64,000 nt of DNA from Acanthosepion esculentum (lineage: Eukaryota; Mollusca; Cephalopoda; Sepiida; Sepiidae). Positions 34,199-47,772 of the stretch are shown piece by piece; within the stretch, counting starts at the first letter, position 1; each line of letters begins with the position of its first letter. The position numbers and the translations under genes are program-made. A model generated the notes under the pieces. That model made no database searches, was not told where the DNA came from, and worked only from the letters and a program-made list of their open reading frames with translations. The stretch covers positions 9,213,520 through 9,277,519 of the forward strand of contig OZ038482.1 of assembly GCA_964036315.1 (NCBI GenBank), in the 5' to 3' direction.

Positions 34199-36913
34199 TT
34201 GATGAAGAAATCTATTGTGTCTATTTTAAAACAGACATATCTGCATATGTGTAACTATATTTCTACAGCTTTAGGGGACTCAGTTTTTGAATCCAGATTT
34301 GTCTTACTGGATTGGCTGCCAACCATGGCTAAAAGAGCCCTGCTATTTAATAATCACTCTTTAGTGTCTTCTTCCATAGTTGATGAAGAAATCTATTGTG
34401 TCTATTTTAAAACAGACATATCTGCATATATGTAACTATATTTCTACAGCTTTAGGGGAGTCAGTTTTTGAATCCAGATTTGTCTTACTGGATTGGCTGC
34501 CAACCATGGCTAAAAGAGCCCTCCTATTTAATAATCACTCTTTAGTGTCTTCCTCCATAGTTGATGAAGAAATCTATTGTGTCTATTTTAAAACAGACAT
34601 ATCTGCATATGTGTAACTATATTTCTACAGCTTTAGGGGACTCAGTTTTTGAATCCAGATTTGTCTTACTGGATTGGCTGCCAACCATGGCTAAAAGAGC
34701 CCTCCTATTTAATAATCACTCTTTAGTGTCTTCTTCCATAGTTGATGAAGAAATCTATTGTGTCTATTTTAAAACAGACATATCTGCATATGTGTAACTA
34801 TATTTCTACAGCTTTAGGGGACTCAGTTTTTGAATCCAGATTTGTCTTACTGGATTGGCTGCCAACCATGGCTAAAAGAGCCCTGCTATTTAATAATCAC
34901 TCTTTAGTGTCTTCTTCCATAGTTGATGAAGAAATCTACTGTGTCTATTTTAAAACAGACATATCTGCACATGCGTAACTATATTTCTACAGCTTTAGGG
35001 GACTCAGTTTTTGAATCCAGATTTGTCTTACTGGATTGGCTGCCAACCATGGCTAAAAGAGCCCTCCTATTTAATAATCACTCTTTAGTGTCTTCTTCCA
35101 TAGTTGATGAAGAAATCTATTGTGTCTATTTTAAAACAGACATATCTGCATATGTGTAACTATATTTCTACAGCTTTAGGGGACTCAGTTTTTGAATCCA
35201 GATTTGTCTTACTGGATTGACTGCCAACCATGGCTAAAAGAGCCCTGCTATTTAATAATCACTCTTTAGTGTCTTCTTCCATAGTTGATGAAGAAATCTA
35301 CTGTGTCTATTTTAAAACAGACATATCTGCATATGTGTAACTATATTTCTACAGCTTTAGGGGACTCAGTTTTTGAATCCAGATTTGTCTTACTGGATTG
35401 GCTGCCAACCATGGCTAAAAGAGCCCTCCTATTTAATAATCACTCTTTAGTCTTTTCCTCCATAGTTGATGAAGAAATCTATTGTGTCTATTTTAAAACA
35501 GACATATCTGCATATGTGTAACTATATTTCTACAGCTTTAGGGGACTCAGTTTTTGAATCCAGATTTGTCTTACTGGATTGGCTGCCAACCATGGCTAAA
35601 AGAGCCCTCCTATTTAATAATCACTCTTTAGTGTCTTCTTCCATAGTTGATGAAGAAATCTATTGTGTCTATTTTAAAACAGACATATCTGCATATGTGT
35701 AACTATATTTCTACAGCTTTAGGGGACTCAGTTTTTGAATCCAGATTTGTCTTACTGGATTGGCTGCCAACCATGGCTAAAAGAGCCCTGCTATTTAATA
35801 ATCACTCTTTAGTGTCTTCTTCCATAGTTGATGAAGAAATCTACTGTGTCTATTTTAAAACAGACATATCTGCATATGTGTAACTATATTTCTACAGCTT
35901 TAGGGGACTCAGTTTTTGAATCCAGATTTGTCTTACTGGATTGGCTGCCAACCATGGCTAAAAGAGCCCTCCTATTTAATAATCACTCTTTAGTGTCTTC
36001 CTCCATAGTTGATGAAGAAATCTATTGTGTCTATTTTAAAACAGACATATCTGCATATGTGTAACTATATTTCTACAGCTTTAGGGGACTCAGTTTTTGA
36101 ATCCAGATTTGTCTTACTGGATTGGCTGCCAACCATGGCTAAAAGAGCCCTCCTATTTAATAATCACTCTTTAGTGTCTTCTTCCATAGTTGATGAAGAA
36201 ATCTACTGTGTCTATTTTAAAACAGACATATCTGCATATGTGTAACTATATTTCTACAGCTTTAGGGGACTCAGTTTTTGAATCCAGATTTGTCTTACTG
36301 GATTGGCTGCCAACCATGGCTAAAAGAGCCCTCCTATTTAATAATCACTCTTTAGTCTCTTCCTCCATAGTTGATGAAGAAATCTATTGTGTCTATTTTA
36401 AAACAGACATATCTGCATATGTGTAACTATATTTCTACAGCTTTAGGGGACTCAGTTTTTGAATCAAGAGTTGTCTTACTGGATTGGCTGCCAACCATGG
36501 CTAAAAGAGCCCTGCTATTTAATAATCACTCTTTAGTGTCATCTCCCATAGTTGATGAAGAAATCTACTGTGTCTATTTTAAAACAGACATATCTGCATA
36601 TGTGTAACTATATTTCTACAGCTTTAGGGGAGTCAGTTTTTGAATCCAGATTTGTCTTACTGGATTGGCTGCCAACCATGGCTAAAAGAGCCCTCCTATT
36701 TAATAATCACTCTTTAGTGTCTTCCTCCATAGTTGATGAAGAAATCTATAGTGTCTATTTTAAAACAGACATATCTGCATATGTGTAACTATATTTCTAC
36801 AGCTTTAGGGGACTCAGTTTTTGAATCCAGATTTGTCTTACTGGATTGGCTGCCAAACATGGCTAAAAGAGCCCTCCTATTTAATAATCACTCTTTAGTG
36901 TCTTCTTCCATAG

Positions 36914-38600
36914 TTGATGAAGAAATCTATTGTGTCTATTTTAAAACAGACATATCTGCATATGTGTAACTATATTTCTACAGCTTTAGGGTACTCAGTA
37001 TTTGAATCAAGAGTTGTCTTACTGGATTGGCTGCCAACCATGGCTAAAAGAGCCCTCCTATTTAATAATCACTCTTTAGTGTCTTCTTCCATAGTTGATG
37101 AAGAAATCTATTGTGTCTATTTTAAAACAGACATATCTGCATATGTGTAACTATATTTCTACAGCTTTAGGGGACTCAGTTTTTGAATCCAGATTTGTCT
37201 TACTGGATTGGCTGCCAACCATGGCTAAAAGAGCCCTCCTATTTAATAATCACTCTTTAGTGTCTTCCTCCATAGTTGATGAAGAAATCTATTGTGTCTA
37301 TTTTAAAACAGACATATCTGCATATGTGTAACTATATTTCTACAGCTTTAGGGTACTCAGTATTTGAATCAAGAGTTGTCTTACTGGATTGGCTGCCAAC
37401 CATGGCTAAAAGAGCCCTCCTATTTAATAATCACTCTTTAGTGTCTTCTTCCATAGTTGATGAAGAAATCTATTGTGTCTATTTTAAAACAGACATATCT
37501 GCATATGTGTAACTATATTTCTACAGCTTTAGGGGACTCAGTTTTTGAATCCAGATTTGTCTTACTGGATTGGCTGCCAACCATGGCTAAAAGAGCCCTC
37601 CTATTTAATAATCACTCTTTAGTGTCTTCCTCCATAGTTGATGAAGAAATCTATTGTGTCTATTTTAAAACAGACATATCTGCATATGTGTAACTATATT
37701 TCTACAGCTTTAGGGTACTCAGTATTTGAATCAAGAGTTGTCTTACTGGATTGGCTGCCAACCATGGCTAAAAGAGCCCTCCTATTTAATAATCACTCTT
37801 TAGTGTCTTCTTCCATAGTTGATGAAGAAATCTATTGTGTCTATTTTAAAACAGACATATCTGCATATGTGTAACTATATTTCTACAGCTTTAGGGTACT
37901 CAGTATTTGAATCAAGAGTTGTCTTACTGGATTGGCTGCCAACCATGGCTAAAAGAGCCCTCCTATTTAATAATCACTCTTTAGTGTCTTCTTCCATAGT
38001 TGATGAAGAAATCTATTGTGTCTATTTTAAAACAGACATATCTGCATATGTGTAACTATATTTCTACAGCTTTAGGGGACTCAGTTTTTGAATCCAGAGT
38101 TGTCTTACTGGATTGGCTGCCAACCATGGCTAAAAGAGCCCTCCTATTTAATAATCACTCTTTAGTGTCTTCCTCCATAGTTGATGAAGAAATCTATTGT
38201 GTCTATTTTAAAACAGACATATCTGCATATGTGTAACTATATTTCTACAGCTTTAGGGGACTCAGTATTTGAATCAAGAGTTGTCTTACTGGATTGGCTG
38301 CCAACCATGGCTAAAAGAGCCCTCCTATTTAATAATCACTCTTTAGTGTCTTCTTCCATAGTTGATGAAGAAATCTATTGTGTCTATTTTAAAACAGACA
38401 TATCTGCATATGTGTAACTATATTTCTACAGCTTTAGGGTACTCAGTATTTGAATCAAGAGTTGTCTTACTGGATTGGCTGCCAACCATGGCTAAAAGAG
38501 CCCTCCTATTTTATAATCACTCTTTAGTGTCTTCTTCCATAGTTGATGAAGAAATCTATTGTGTCTATTTTAAAACAGACATATCTGCATATGTGTAACT
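36914..38600. repeat. Dimeric subarray with 'gggtactcagtatttg' variant
   Basis: Units at 36914, 37276 and 37638 carry 'gggtactcagtatttg' in place of 'ggggactcagtttttg', alternating with ordinary units at 362-bp spacing. Further copies are at 37819 and 38362. Confidence 0.75.
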
Positions 38601-40171
38601 ATATTTCTACAGCTTTAGGGGACTCAGTTTTTGAATCCAGAGTTGTCTTACTGGATTGGCTGCCAACCATGGCTAAAAGAGCCCTCCTATTTAATAATCA
38701 CTCTTTAGTGTCTTCCTCCATAGTTGATGAAGAAATCTATTGTGTCTATTTTAAAACAGACATATCTGCATATGTGTAACTATATTTCTACAGCTTTAGG
38801 GGAGTCAGTTTTTGAATCCAGAGTTGTCTTACTGGATTGGCTGCCAACCATGGCTAAAAGAGCCCTCCTATTTAATAATCACTCTTTAGTGTCTTCTTCC
38901 ATAGTTGATGAAGAAATCTATTGTGTCTATTTTAAAACAGACATATCTGCATATGTGTAACTATATTTCTACAGCTTTAGGGGACTCAGTTTTTGAATCC
39001 AGAGTTGTCTTACTGGATTGGCTGCCAACCATGGCTAAAAGAGCCCTCCTATTTAATAATCACTCTTTAGTGTCTTCTTCCATAGTTGATGAAGAAATCT
39101 ATTGTGTCTATTTTAAAACAGACATATCTGCATATGTGTAACTATATTTCTACAGCTTTAGGGGACTCAGTTTTTGAATCCAGATTTGTCTTACTGGATT
39201 GGCTGCCAACCATGGCTAAAAGAGCCCTGCTATTTAATAATCACTCTTTAGTGTCTTCCTCCATAGTTGATGAAGAAATCTATTGTGTCTATTTTAAAAC
39301 AGACATATCTGCATATGTGTAACTATATTTCTACAGCTTTAGGGGACTCAGTTTTTGAATCCAGAGTTGTCTTACTGGATTGGCTTCCAACCATGGCTAA
39401 AAGAGCCCTCCTATTTAATAATCACTCTTTAGTGTCTTCTTCCATAGTTGATGAAGAAATCTATTGTGTCTATTTTAAAACAGACATATCTGCATATGTG
39501 TAACTATATTTCTACAGCTTTAGGGGACTCAGTTTTTGAATCCAGAGTTGTCTTACTGGATTGGCTGCCAACCATGGCTAAAAGAGCCCTCCTATTTAAT
39601 AATCACTCTTTAGTGTCTTCTTCCATAGTTGATGAAGAAATCTATTGTGTCTATTTTAAAACAGACATATCTGCATATGTGTAACTATATTTCTACAGCT
39701 TTAGGGGACTCAGTTTTTGAATCCAGAGTTGTCTTACTGGATTGGCTGCCAACCATGGCTAAAAGAGCCCTCCTATTTAATAATCACTCTTTAGTGTCTT
39801 CTTCCATAGTTGATGAAGAAATCTATTGTGTCTATTTTAAAACAGACATATCTGCATATGTGTAACTATATTTCTACAGCTTTAGGGGACTCAGTATTTG
39901 AATCAAGAGTTGTCTTACTGGATTGGCTGCCAACCATGGCTAAAAGAGCCCTCCTATTTAATAATCACTCTTTAGTGTCTTCTTCCATAGTTGATGAAGA
40001 AATCTATTGTGTCTATTTTAAAACAGACATATCTGCATATGTGTAACTATATTTCTACAGCTTTAGGGGACTCAGTTTTTGAATCCAGATTTGTCTTACT
40101 GGATTGGCTGCCAACCATGGCTAAAAGAGCCCTCCTATTTAATAATCACTCTTTAGTGTCTTCCTCCATAG

Positions 40172-42162
40172 TTGATGAAGAAATCTATTGTGTCTATTTT
40201 AAAACAGACATATCTGCATATATGTAACTATATTTCTACAGCTTTAGGGGTCTCAGTTTTTGAATCCAGAGTTGTCTTACTGGATTGGCTGCCAACCATG
40301 GCTAAAAGAGCCCTCCTATTTAATAATCACTCTTTAGTGTCTTCCTCCATAGTTGATGAAGAAATCTATTGTGTCTATTTTAAAACAGACATATCTGCAT
40401 ATGTGTAACTATATTTCTACAGCTTTAGGGGACTCAGTTTTTGAATCAAGAGTTGTCTTACTGGATTGGCTGCCAACCATGGCTAAAAGAGCACTCCTAT
40501 TTAATAATTACTCTTTAGTGTCTTCCTCCATAGTTGATGAAGAAATCTATTGTGTCTATTTTAAAACAGACATATCTGCATATATGTAACTATATTTCTA
40601 CAGCTTTAGGGGTCTCAGTTTTTGAATCCAGAGTTGTCTTACTGGATTGGCTGCCAACCATGGCTAAAAGAGCCCTCCTATTTAATAATCACTCTTTAGT
40701 GTCTTCCTCCATAGTTGATGAAGAAATCTATTGTGTCTATTTTAAAACAGACATATCTGCATATGTGTAACTATATTTCTACAGCTTTAGGGGACTCAGT
40801 TTTTGAATCAAGAGTTGTCTTACTGGATTGGCTGCCAACCATGGCTAAAAGAGCCCTCCTATTTAATAATCACTCTTTAGTGTCTTCCTCCATAGTTGAT
40901 GAAGAAATCTATTGTGTCTATTTTAAAACAGACATATCTGCATATGTGTAACTATATTTCTACAGCTTTAGGGGTCTCAGTTTTTGAATCCAGAGTTGTC
41001 TTACTGGATTGGCTGCCAACCATGGCTAAAAGAGCCCTCCTATTTAATAATCACTCTTTAGTGTCTTCCTCCATAGTTGATGAAGAAATCTATTGTGTCT
41101 ATTTTAAAACAGACATATCTGCATATGTGTAACTATATTTCTACAGCTTTAGGGGACTCAGTTTTTGAATCAAGAGTTGTCTTACTGGATTGGCTGCCAA
41201 CCATGGCTAAAAGAGCCCTCCTATTTAATAATCACTCTTTAGTGTCTTCCTCCATAGTTGATGAAGAAATCTATTGTGTCTATTTTAAAACAGACATATC
41301 TGCATATGTGTAACTATATTTCTACAGCTTTAGGGTTCTCAGTTTTTGAATACAGAGTTGTCTTACTGGATTGGCTGCCAACCATGGCTAAAAGAGCCCT
41401 CCTATTTAATAATCACTCTTTAGTGTCTTCCTCCATAGTTGATGAAGAAATCTATTGTGTCTATTTTAAAACAGACATATCTGCATATGTGTAACTATAT
41501 TTCTACAGCTTTAGGGGACTCAGTTTTTGAATCAAGAGTTGTCTTACTGGATTGGCTGCCAACCATGGCTAAAAGAGCCCTCCTATTTAATAATCACTCT
41601 TTAGTGTCTTCCTCCATAGTTGATGAAGAAATCTATTGTATCTATTTTAAAACAGACATATCTGCATATATGTAACTATATTTCTACAGCTTTAGGGGTC
41701 TCAGTTTTTGAATCCAGAGTTGTCTTACTGGATTGGCTGCCAACCATGGCTAAAAGAGCCCTCCTATTTAATAATCACTCTTTAGTGTCTTCCTCCATAG
41801 TTGATGAAGAAATCTATTGTGTCTATTTTAAAACAGACATATCTGCATATGTGTAACTATATTTCTACAGCTTTAGGGGACTCAGTTTTGGAATCAAGAG
41901 TTGTCTTACTGGATTGGCTGCCAACCATGGCTAAAAGAGCCCTCCTATTTAATAATCACTCTTTAGTGTCTTCCTCCATAGTTGATGAAGAAATCTATTG
42001 TGTCTATTTTAAAACAGACATATCTGCATATATGTAACTATATTTCTACAGCTTTAGGGGTCTCAGTTTTTGAATCCAGAGTTGTCTTACTGGATTGGCT
42101 GCCAACCATGGCTAAAAGAGCCCTCCTATTTAATAATCACTCTTTAGTGTCTTCCTCCATAG
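40172..42162. repeat. Dimeric higher-order repeat (362 bp)
   Basis: Units with 'aggggtctcag' at 40172, 40534, 40896, 41620 and 41982 (and 'agggttctcag' at 41258) alternate strictly with 'aggggactcag' units. 'catatatgtaac' marks the junction before four of them (about 40220, 40580, 41668 and 42030). This gives a 2-unit period repeated about five times. Confidence 0.85.
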
Positions 42163-42524
42163 TTGATGAAGAAATCTATTGTGTCTATTTTAAAACAGAC
42201 ATATCTGCATATGTGTAACTATATTTCTACAGCTTTAGGGGACTCAGTATTTGAATCAAGAGTTGTCTTACTGGATTGGCTGCCAACCATGGCTAAAAGA
42301 GCCCTCCTATTTAATAATCACTCTTTAGTGTCTTCTTCCATAGTTGATGAAGAAATCTATTGTGTCTATTTTAAAACAGACATATCTGCATATGTGTAAC
42401 TATATTTCTACAGCTTTAGGGGACTCAGTATTTGAATCAAGAGTTGTCTTACTGGATTGGCTGCCAACCATGGCTAAAAGAGCCCTCCTATTTAATAATC
42501 ACTCTGTAGTGTCTTCCTCCATAG

Positions 42525-44334
42525 TTGATGAAGAAATCTATTGTGTCTATTTTAAAACAGACATATCTGCATATGTGTAACTATATTTCTACAGCTTTAG
42601 GGGACTCAGTTTTTGAATCCAGATTTGTCTTATTGGATTGGCTGCCAACCATGGCTAAAAGAGCCCTGCTATTTAATAATCACTCTTTAGTGTCTTCCTC
42701 CAAAGTTGATGAAGAAATCTATTGTGTCTATTTTAAAACAGACATATCTGCATATGTGTAACTATATTTCTACAGCTTTAGGGGACTCAGTTTTTGAATC
42801 CAGATTTGTCTTACTGGATTGGCTGCCAACCATGGCTAAAAGAGCCCTGCTATTTAATAATCACTCTTTAGTGTCTTCCTCCAAAGTTGATGAAGAAATC
42901 TATTGTGTCTATTTTAAAACAGACATATCTGCATATGTGTAACTATATTTCTACAGCTTTAGGGGACTCAGTATTTGAATCAAGAGTTGTCTTACTGGAT
43001 TGGCTGCCAACCATGGCTAAAAGAGCCCTCCTATTTAATAATCACTCTTTAGTGTCTTCTTCCATAGTTGATGAAGAAATCTATTGTGTCTATTTTAAAA
43101 CAGACATATCTGCATATGTGTAACTATATTTCTACAGCTTTAGGGGACTCAGTTTTTGAATCCAGATTTGTCTTACTGGATTGGCTGCCAACCATGGCTA
43201 AAAGAGCCCTCCCATTTAATAATCACACTTTAGTCTCTTCCTCCATAGTTGATGAAGAAATCTATTGTGTCTATTTTAAAACAGACATATCTGCATATGT
43301 GTAACTATATTTCTACAGCTTTAGGGGACTCAGTTTTTTAATCCAGATTTGTCTTACTGGATTGGCTGCAAACCATGGCTAAAAGAGCCCTCCTATTTAA
43401 TAATCACTCTTTAGTCTCTTCCTCCATAGTTGATGAAGAAATCTATTGTGTCTATTTTAAAACAGACATATCTGCATATGTGTAACTATATTTCTACAGC
43501 TTTAGGGGACTCAGTTTTTGAATCAAGAGTTGTCTTACTGGATTGGCTGCCAACCATGGCTAAAAGAGCCCTCCTATTTAATAATCACTCTTTAGTGTCT
43601 TCTTCCATAGTTGATGAAGAAATCTATTGTGTCTATTTTAAAACAGACATATCTGCATATGTGTAACTATATTTCTACAGCTTTAGGGGACTCAGTATTT
43701 GAATCAAGAGTTGTCTTACTGGATTGGCTGCCAACCATGGCTAAAAGAGCCCTCCTATTTAATAATCACTCTTTAGTGTCTTCCTCCATAGTTGATGAAG
43801 AAATCTATTGTGTCTATTTTAAAACAGACATATCTGCATATGTGTAACTATATTTCTACAGCTTTAGGGGACTCAGTTTTTGAATCCAGATTTGTCTTAC
43901 TGGATTGGCTGCCAACCATGGCTAAAAGAGCCCTGCTATTTAATAATCACTCTTTAGTGTCTTCCTCCAAAGTTGATGAAGAAATCTATTGTGTCTATTT
44001 TAAAACAGACATATCTGCATATGTGTAACTATATTTCTACAGCTTTAGGGGACTCAGTTTTTGAATCCAGATTTGTCTTACTGGATTGGCTGCCAACCAT
44101 GGCTAAAAGAGCCCTGCTATTTAATAATCACTCTTTAGTGTCTTCCTCCAAAGTTGATGAAGAAATCTATTGTGTCTATTTTAAAACAGACATATCTGCA
44201 TATGTGTAACTATATTTCTACAGCTTTAGGGGACTCAGTTTTTGAATCCAGATTTGTCTTACTGGATTGGCTGCCAACCATGGCTAAAAGAGCCCTCCTA
44301 TTTTATAATCACTCTTTAGTGTCTTCTTCCATAG
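42525..44334. repeat. Seven-unit duplicated block
   Basis: Two adjacent units carrying 'cctccaaagttgatg' occur at 42525/42706 and again at 43792/43973, seven units (1267 bp) later. This indicates another segmental duplication inside the array. Confidence 0.65.
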
Positions 44335-47300
44335 TTGATGAAGAAATCTACTGTGTCTATTTTAAAACAGACATATCTGCATATGTGTAACTATATTTCT
44401 ACAGCTTTAGGGGACTCAGTTTTTGAATCCAGATTTGTCTTACTGGATTGGCTGCCAACCATGGCTAAAAGAGCCCTGCTATTTAATAATCACTCTTTAG
44501 TGTCTTCTTCCATAGTTGATGAAGAAATCTACTGTGTCTATTTTAAAACAGACATATCTGCATATGTGTAACTATATTTCTACAGCTTTAGGGGACTCAG
44601 TTTTTGAATCCAGATTTGTCTTACTGGATTGGCTGCCAACCATGGCTAAAAGAGCCCTCCTATTTAATAATCACTCTTTAGTGTCTTCTTCCATAGTTGA
44701 TGAAGAAATCTATTGTGTCTATTTTAAAACAGACATATCTGCATATGTGTAACTATATTTCTACAGCTTTAGGGGACTCAGTTTTTGAATCCAGATTTGT
44801 CTTACTGGATTGGCTGCCAACCATGGCTAAAAGAGCCCTGCTATTTAATAATCACTCTTTAGTGTCTTCTTCCATAGTTGATGAAGAAATCTACTGTGTC
44901 TATTTTAAAACAGACATATCTGCATATGTGTAACTATATTTCTACAGCTTTAGGGGACTCAGTATTTGAATCCAGATTTGTCTTACTGGATTGGCTGCCA
45001 ACCATGGCTAAAAGAGCCCTCCTATTTAATAATCACTCTTTAGTGTCTTCTTCCATAGTTGATGAAGAAATCTATTGTGTCTATTTTAAAACAGACATAT
45101 CTGCATATGTGTAACTATATTTCTACAGCTTTAGGGGACTCAGTTTTTGAATCCAGATTTGTCTTACTGGATTGGCTGCCAACCATGGCTAAAAGAGCCC
45201 TCCTATTTAATAATCACTCTTTAGTGTCTTCTTCCATAGATGATGAAGAAATCTATTGTGTCTATTTTAAAACAGACATATCTGCATATGTGTAACTATA
45301 TTTCTACAACTTTAGGGGACTCAGTTTTTGAATCCAGATTTGTCTTACTGGATTGGCTGCCAACCATGGCTAAAAGAGCCCTGCTATTTAATAATCACTC
45401 TTTAGTGTCTTCTTCCATAGTTGATGAAGAAATCTACTGTGTCTATTTTAAAACAGACATATCTGCATATGTGTAACTATATTTCTACAGCTTTAGGGGA
45501 CTCAGTTTTTGAATCCAGATTTGTCTTACTGGATTGGCTGCCAACCATGGCTAAAAGAGCCCTGCTATTTAATAATCACTCTTTAGTGTCTTCTTCCATA
45601 GGTGATGAAGAAATCTACTGTGTCTATTTTAAAACAGACATATCTGCATATGTGTAACTATATTTCTACAGCTTTAGGGGACTCAGTATTTGAATCCAGA
45701 TTTGTCTTACTGGATTGGCTGCCAACCATGGCTAAAAGAGCCCTCCTATTTAATAATCACTCTTTAGTGTCTTCTTCCATAGTTGATGAAGAAATCTATT
45801 GTGTCTATTTTAAAACAGACATATCTGCATATGTGTAACTATATTTCTACAGCTTTAGGGGACTCAGTTTTTGAATCCAGATTTGTCTTACTGGATTGGC
45901 TGCCAACCATGGCTAAAAGAGCCCTCCTATTTAATAATCACTCTTTAGTGTCTTCTTCCATAGTTGATGAAGAAATCTATTGTGTCTATTTTAAAACAGA
46001 CATATCTGCATATGTGTAACTATATTTCTACAGCTTTAGGGGACTCAGTTTTTGAATCCAGATTTGTCTTACTGGATTGGCTGCCAACCATGGCTAAAAG
46101 AGCCCTCCTATTTAATAATCAGTCTTTAGTGTCTTCTTCCATAGTTGATGAAGAAATCTATTGTGTCTATTTTAAAACAGACATATCTGCATATGTGTAA
46201 CTATATTTCTACAGCTTTAGGGGACTCAGTTTTTGAATCCAGATTTGTCTTACTGGATTGGCTGCCAACCATGGCTAAAAGAGCCCTGCTATTTAATAAT
46301 CACTATTTAGTGTCTTCTTCCATAGTTGATGAAGAAATCTACTGTGTCTATTTTAAAACAGACATATCTGCATATGTGTAACTATATTTCTACAGCTTTA
46401 GGGGACTCAGTTTTTGAATCCAGATTTGTCTTACTGGATTGGCTGCCAACCATGGCTAAAAGAGCCCTGCTATTTAATAATCACTCGTTAGTGTCTTCTT
46501 CCATAGTTGATGAAGAAATCTATTGTGTCTATTTTAAAACAGACATATCTGCATATGTGTAACTATATTTCTACAGCTTTAGGGGACTCAGTATTTGAAT
46601 CAAGAGTTGTCTTACTGGATTGGCTGCCAACCATGGCTAAAAGAGCCCTCCTATTTAATAATCACTCTTTAGTGTCTTCCTCCATAGTTGATGAAGAAAT
46701 CTATTGTGTCTATTTTAAAACAGACATATCTGCATATGTGTAACTATATTTCTACAGCTTTAGGGGACTCAGTTTTTGAATCCAGATTTGTCTTACTGGA
46801 TTGGCTGCCAACCATGGCTAAAAGAGCCCTGCTATTTAATAATCACTCTTTAGTGTCTTCTTCCATAGTTGATGAAGAAATCTACTGTGTCTATTTTAAA
46901 ACAGACATATCTGCATATGTGTAACTATATTTCTACAGCTTTAGGGGACTCAGTTTTTGAATCCAGATTTGTCTTACTGGATTGGCTGCCAACCATGGCT
47001 AAAAGAGCCCTGCTATTTAATAATCACTCTTTAGTGTCTTCTTCCATAGTTGATGAAGAAATCTATTGTGTCTATTTTAAAACAGACATATCTGCATATG
47101 TGTAACTATATTTCTACAGCTTTAGGGGACTCAGTTTTTGAATCCAGATTTGTCTTACTGGATTGGCTGCCAACCATGGCTAAAAGAGCCCTGCTATTTA
47201 ATAATCACTCTTTAGTGTCTTCTTCCATAGTTGATGAAGAAATCTACTGTGTCTATTTTAAAACAGACATATCTGCATATGTGTAACTATATTTCTACAG

Positions 47301-47772
47301 CTTTAGGGGACTCAGTTTTTGAATCCAGATTTGTCTTACTGGATTGGCTGCCAACCATGGCTAAAAGAGCCCTGCTATTTAATAATCACTCTTTAGTGTC
47401 TTCTTCCATAGTTGATGAAGAAATCTATTGTGTCTATTTTAAAACAGACATATCTGCATATGTGTAACTATATTTCTACAGCTTTAGGGGACTCAGTTTT
47501 TGAATCCAGATTTGTCTTACTGGATTGGCTGCCAACCATGGCTAAAAGAGCCCTGCTATTTAATAATCACTCTTTAGTGTCTTCTTCCATAGTTGATGAA
47601 GAAATCTATTGTGTCTATTTTAAAACAGACATATCTGCATATGTGTAACTATATTTCTACAGCTTTAGGGGACTCAGTTTTTGAATCCAGATTTGTCTTA
47701 CTGGATTGGCTGCCAACCATGGCTAAAAGAGCCCTGCTATTTAATAATCACTCTTTAGTGTCTTTCTCCATA

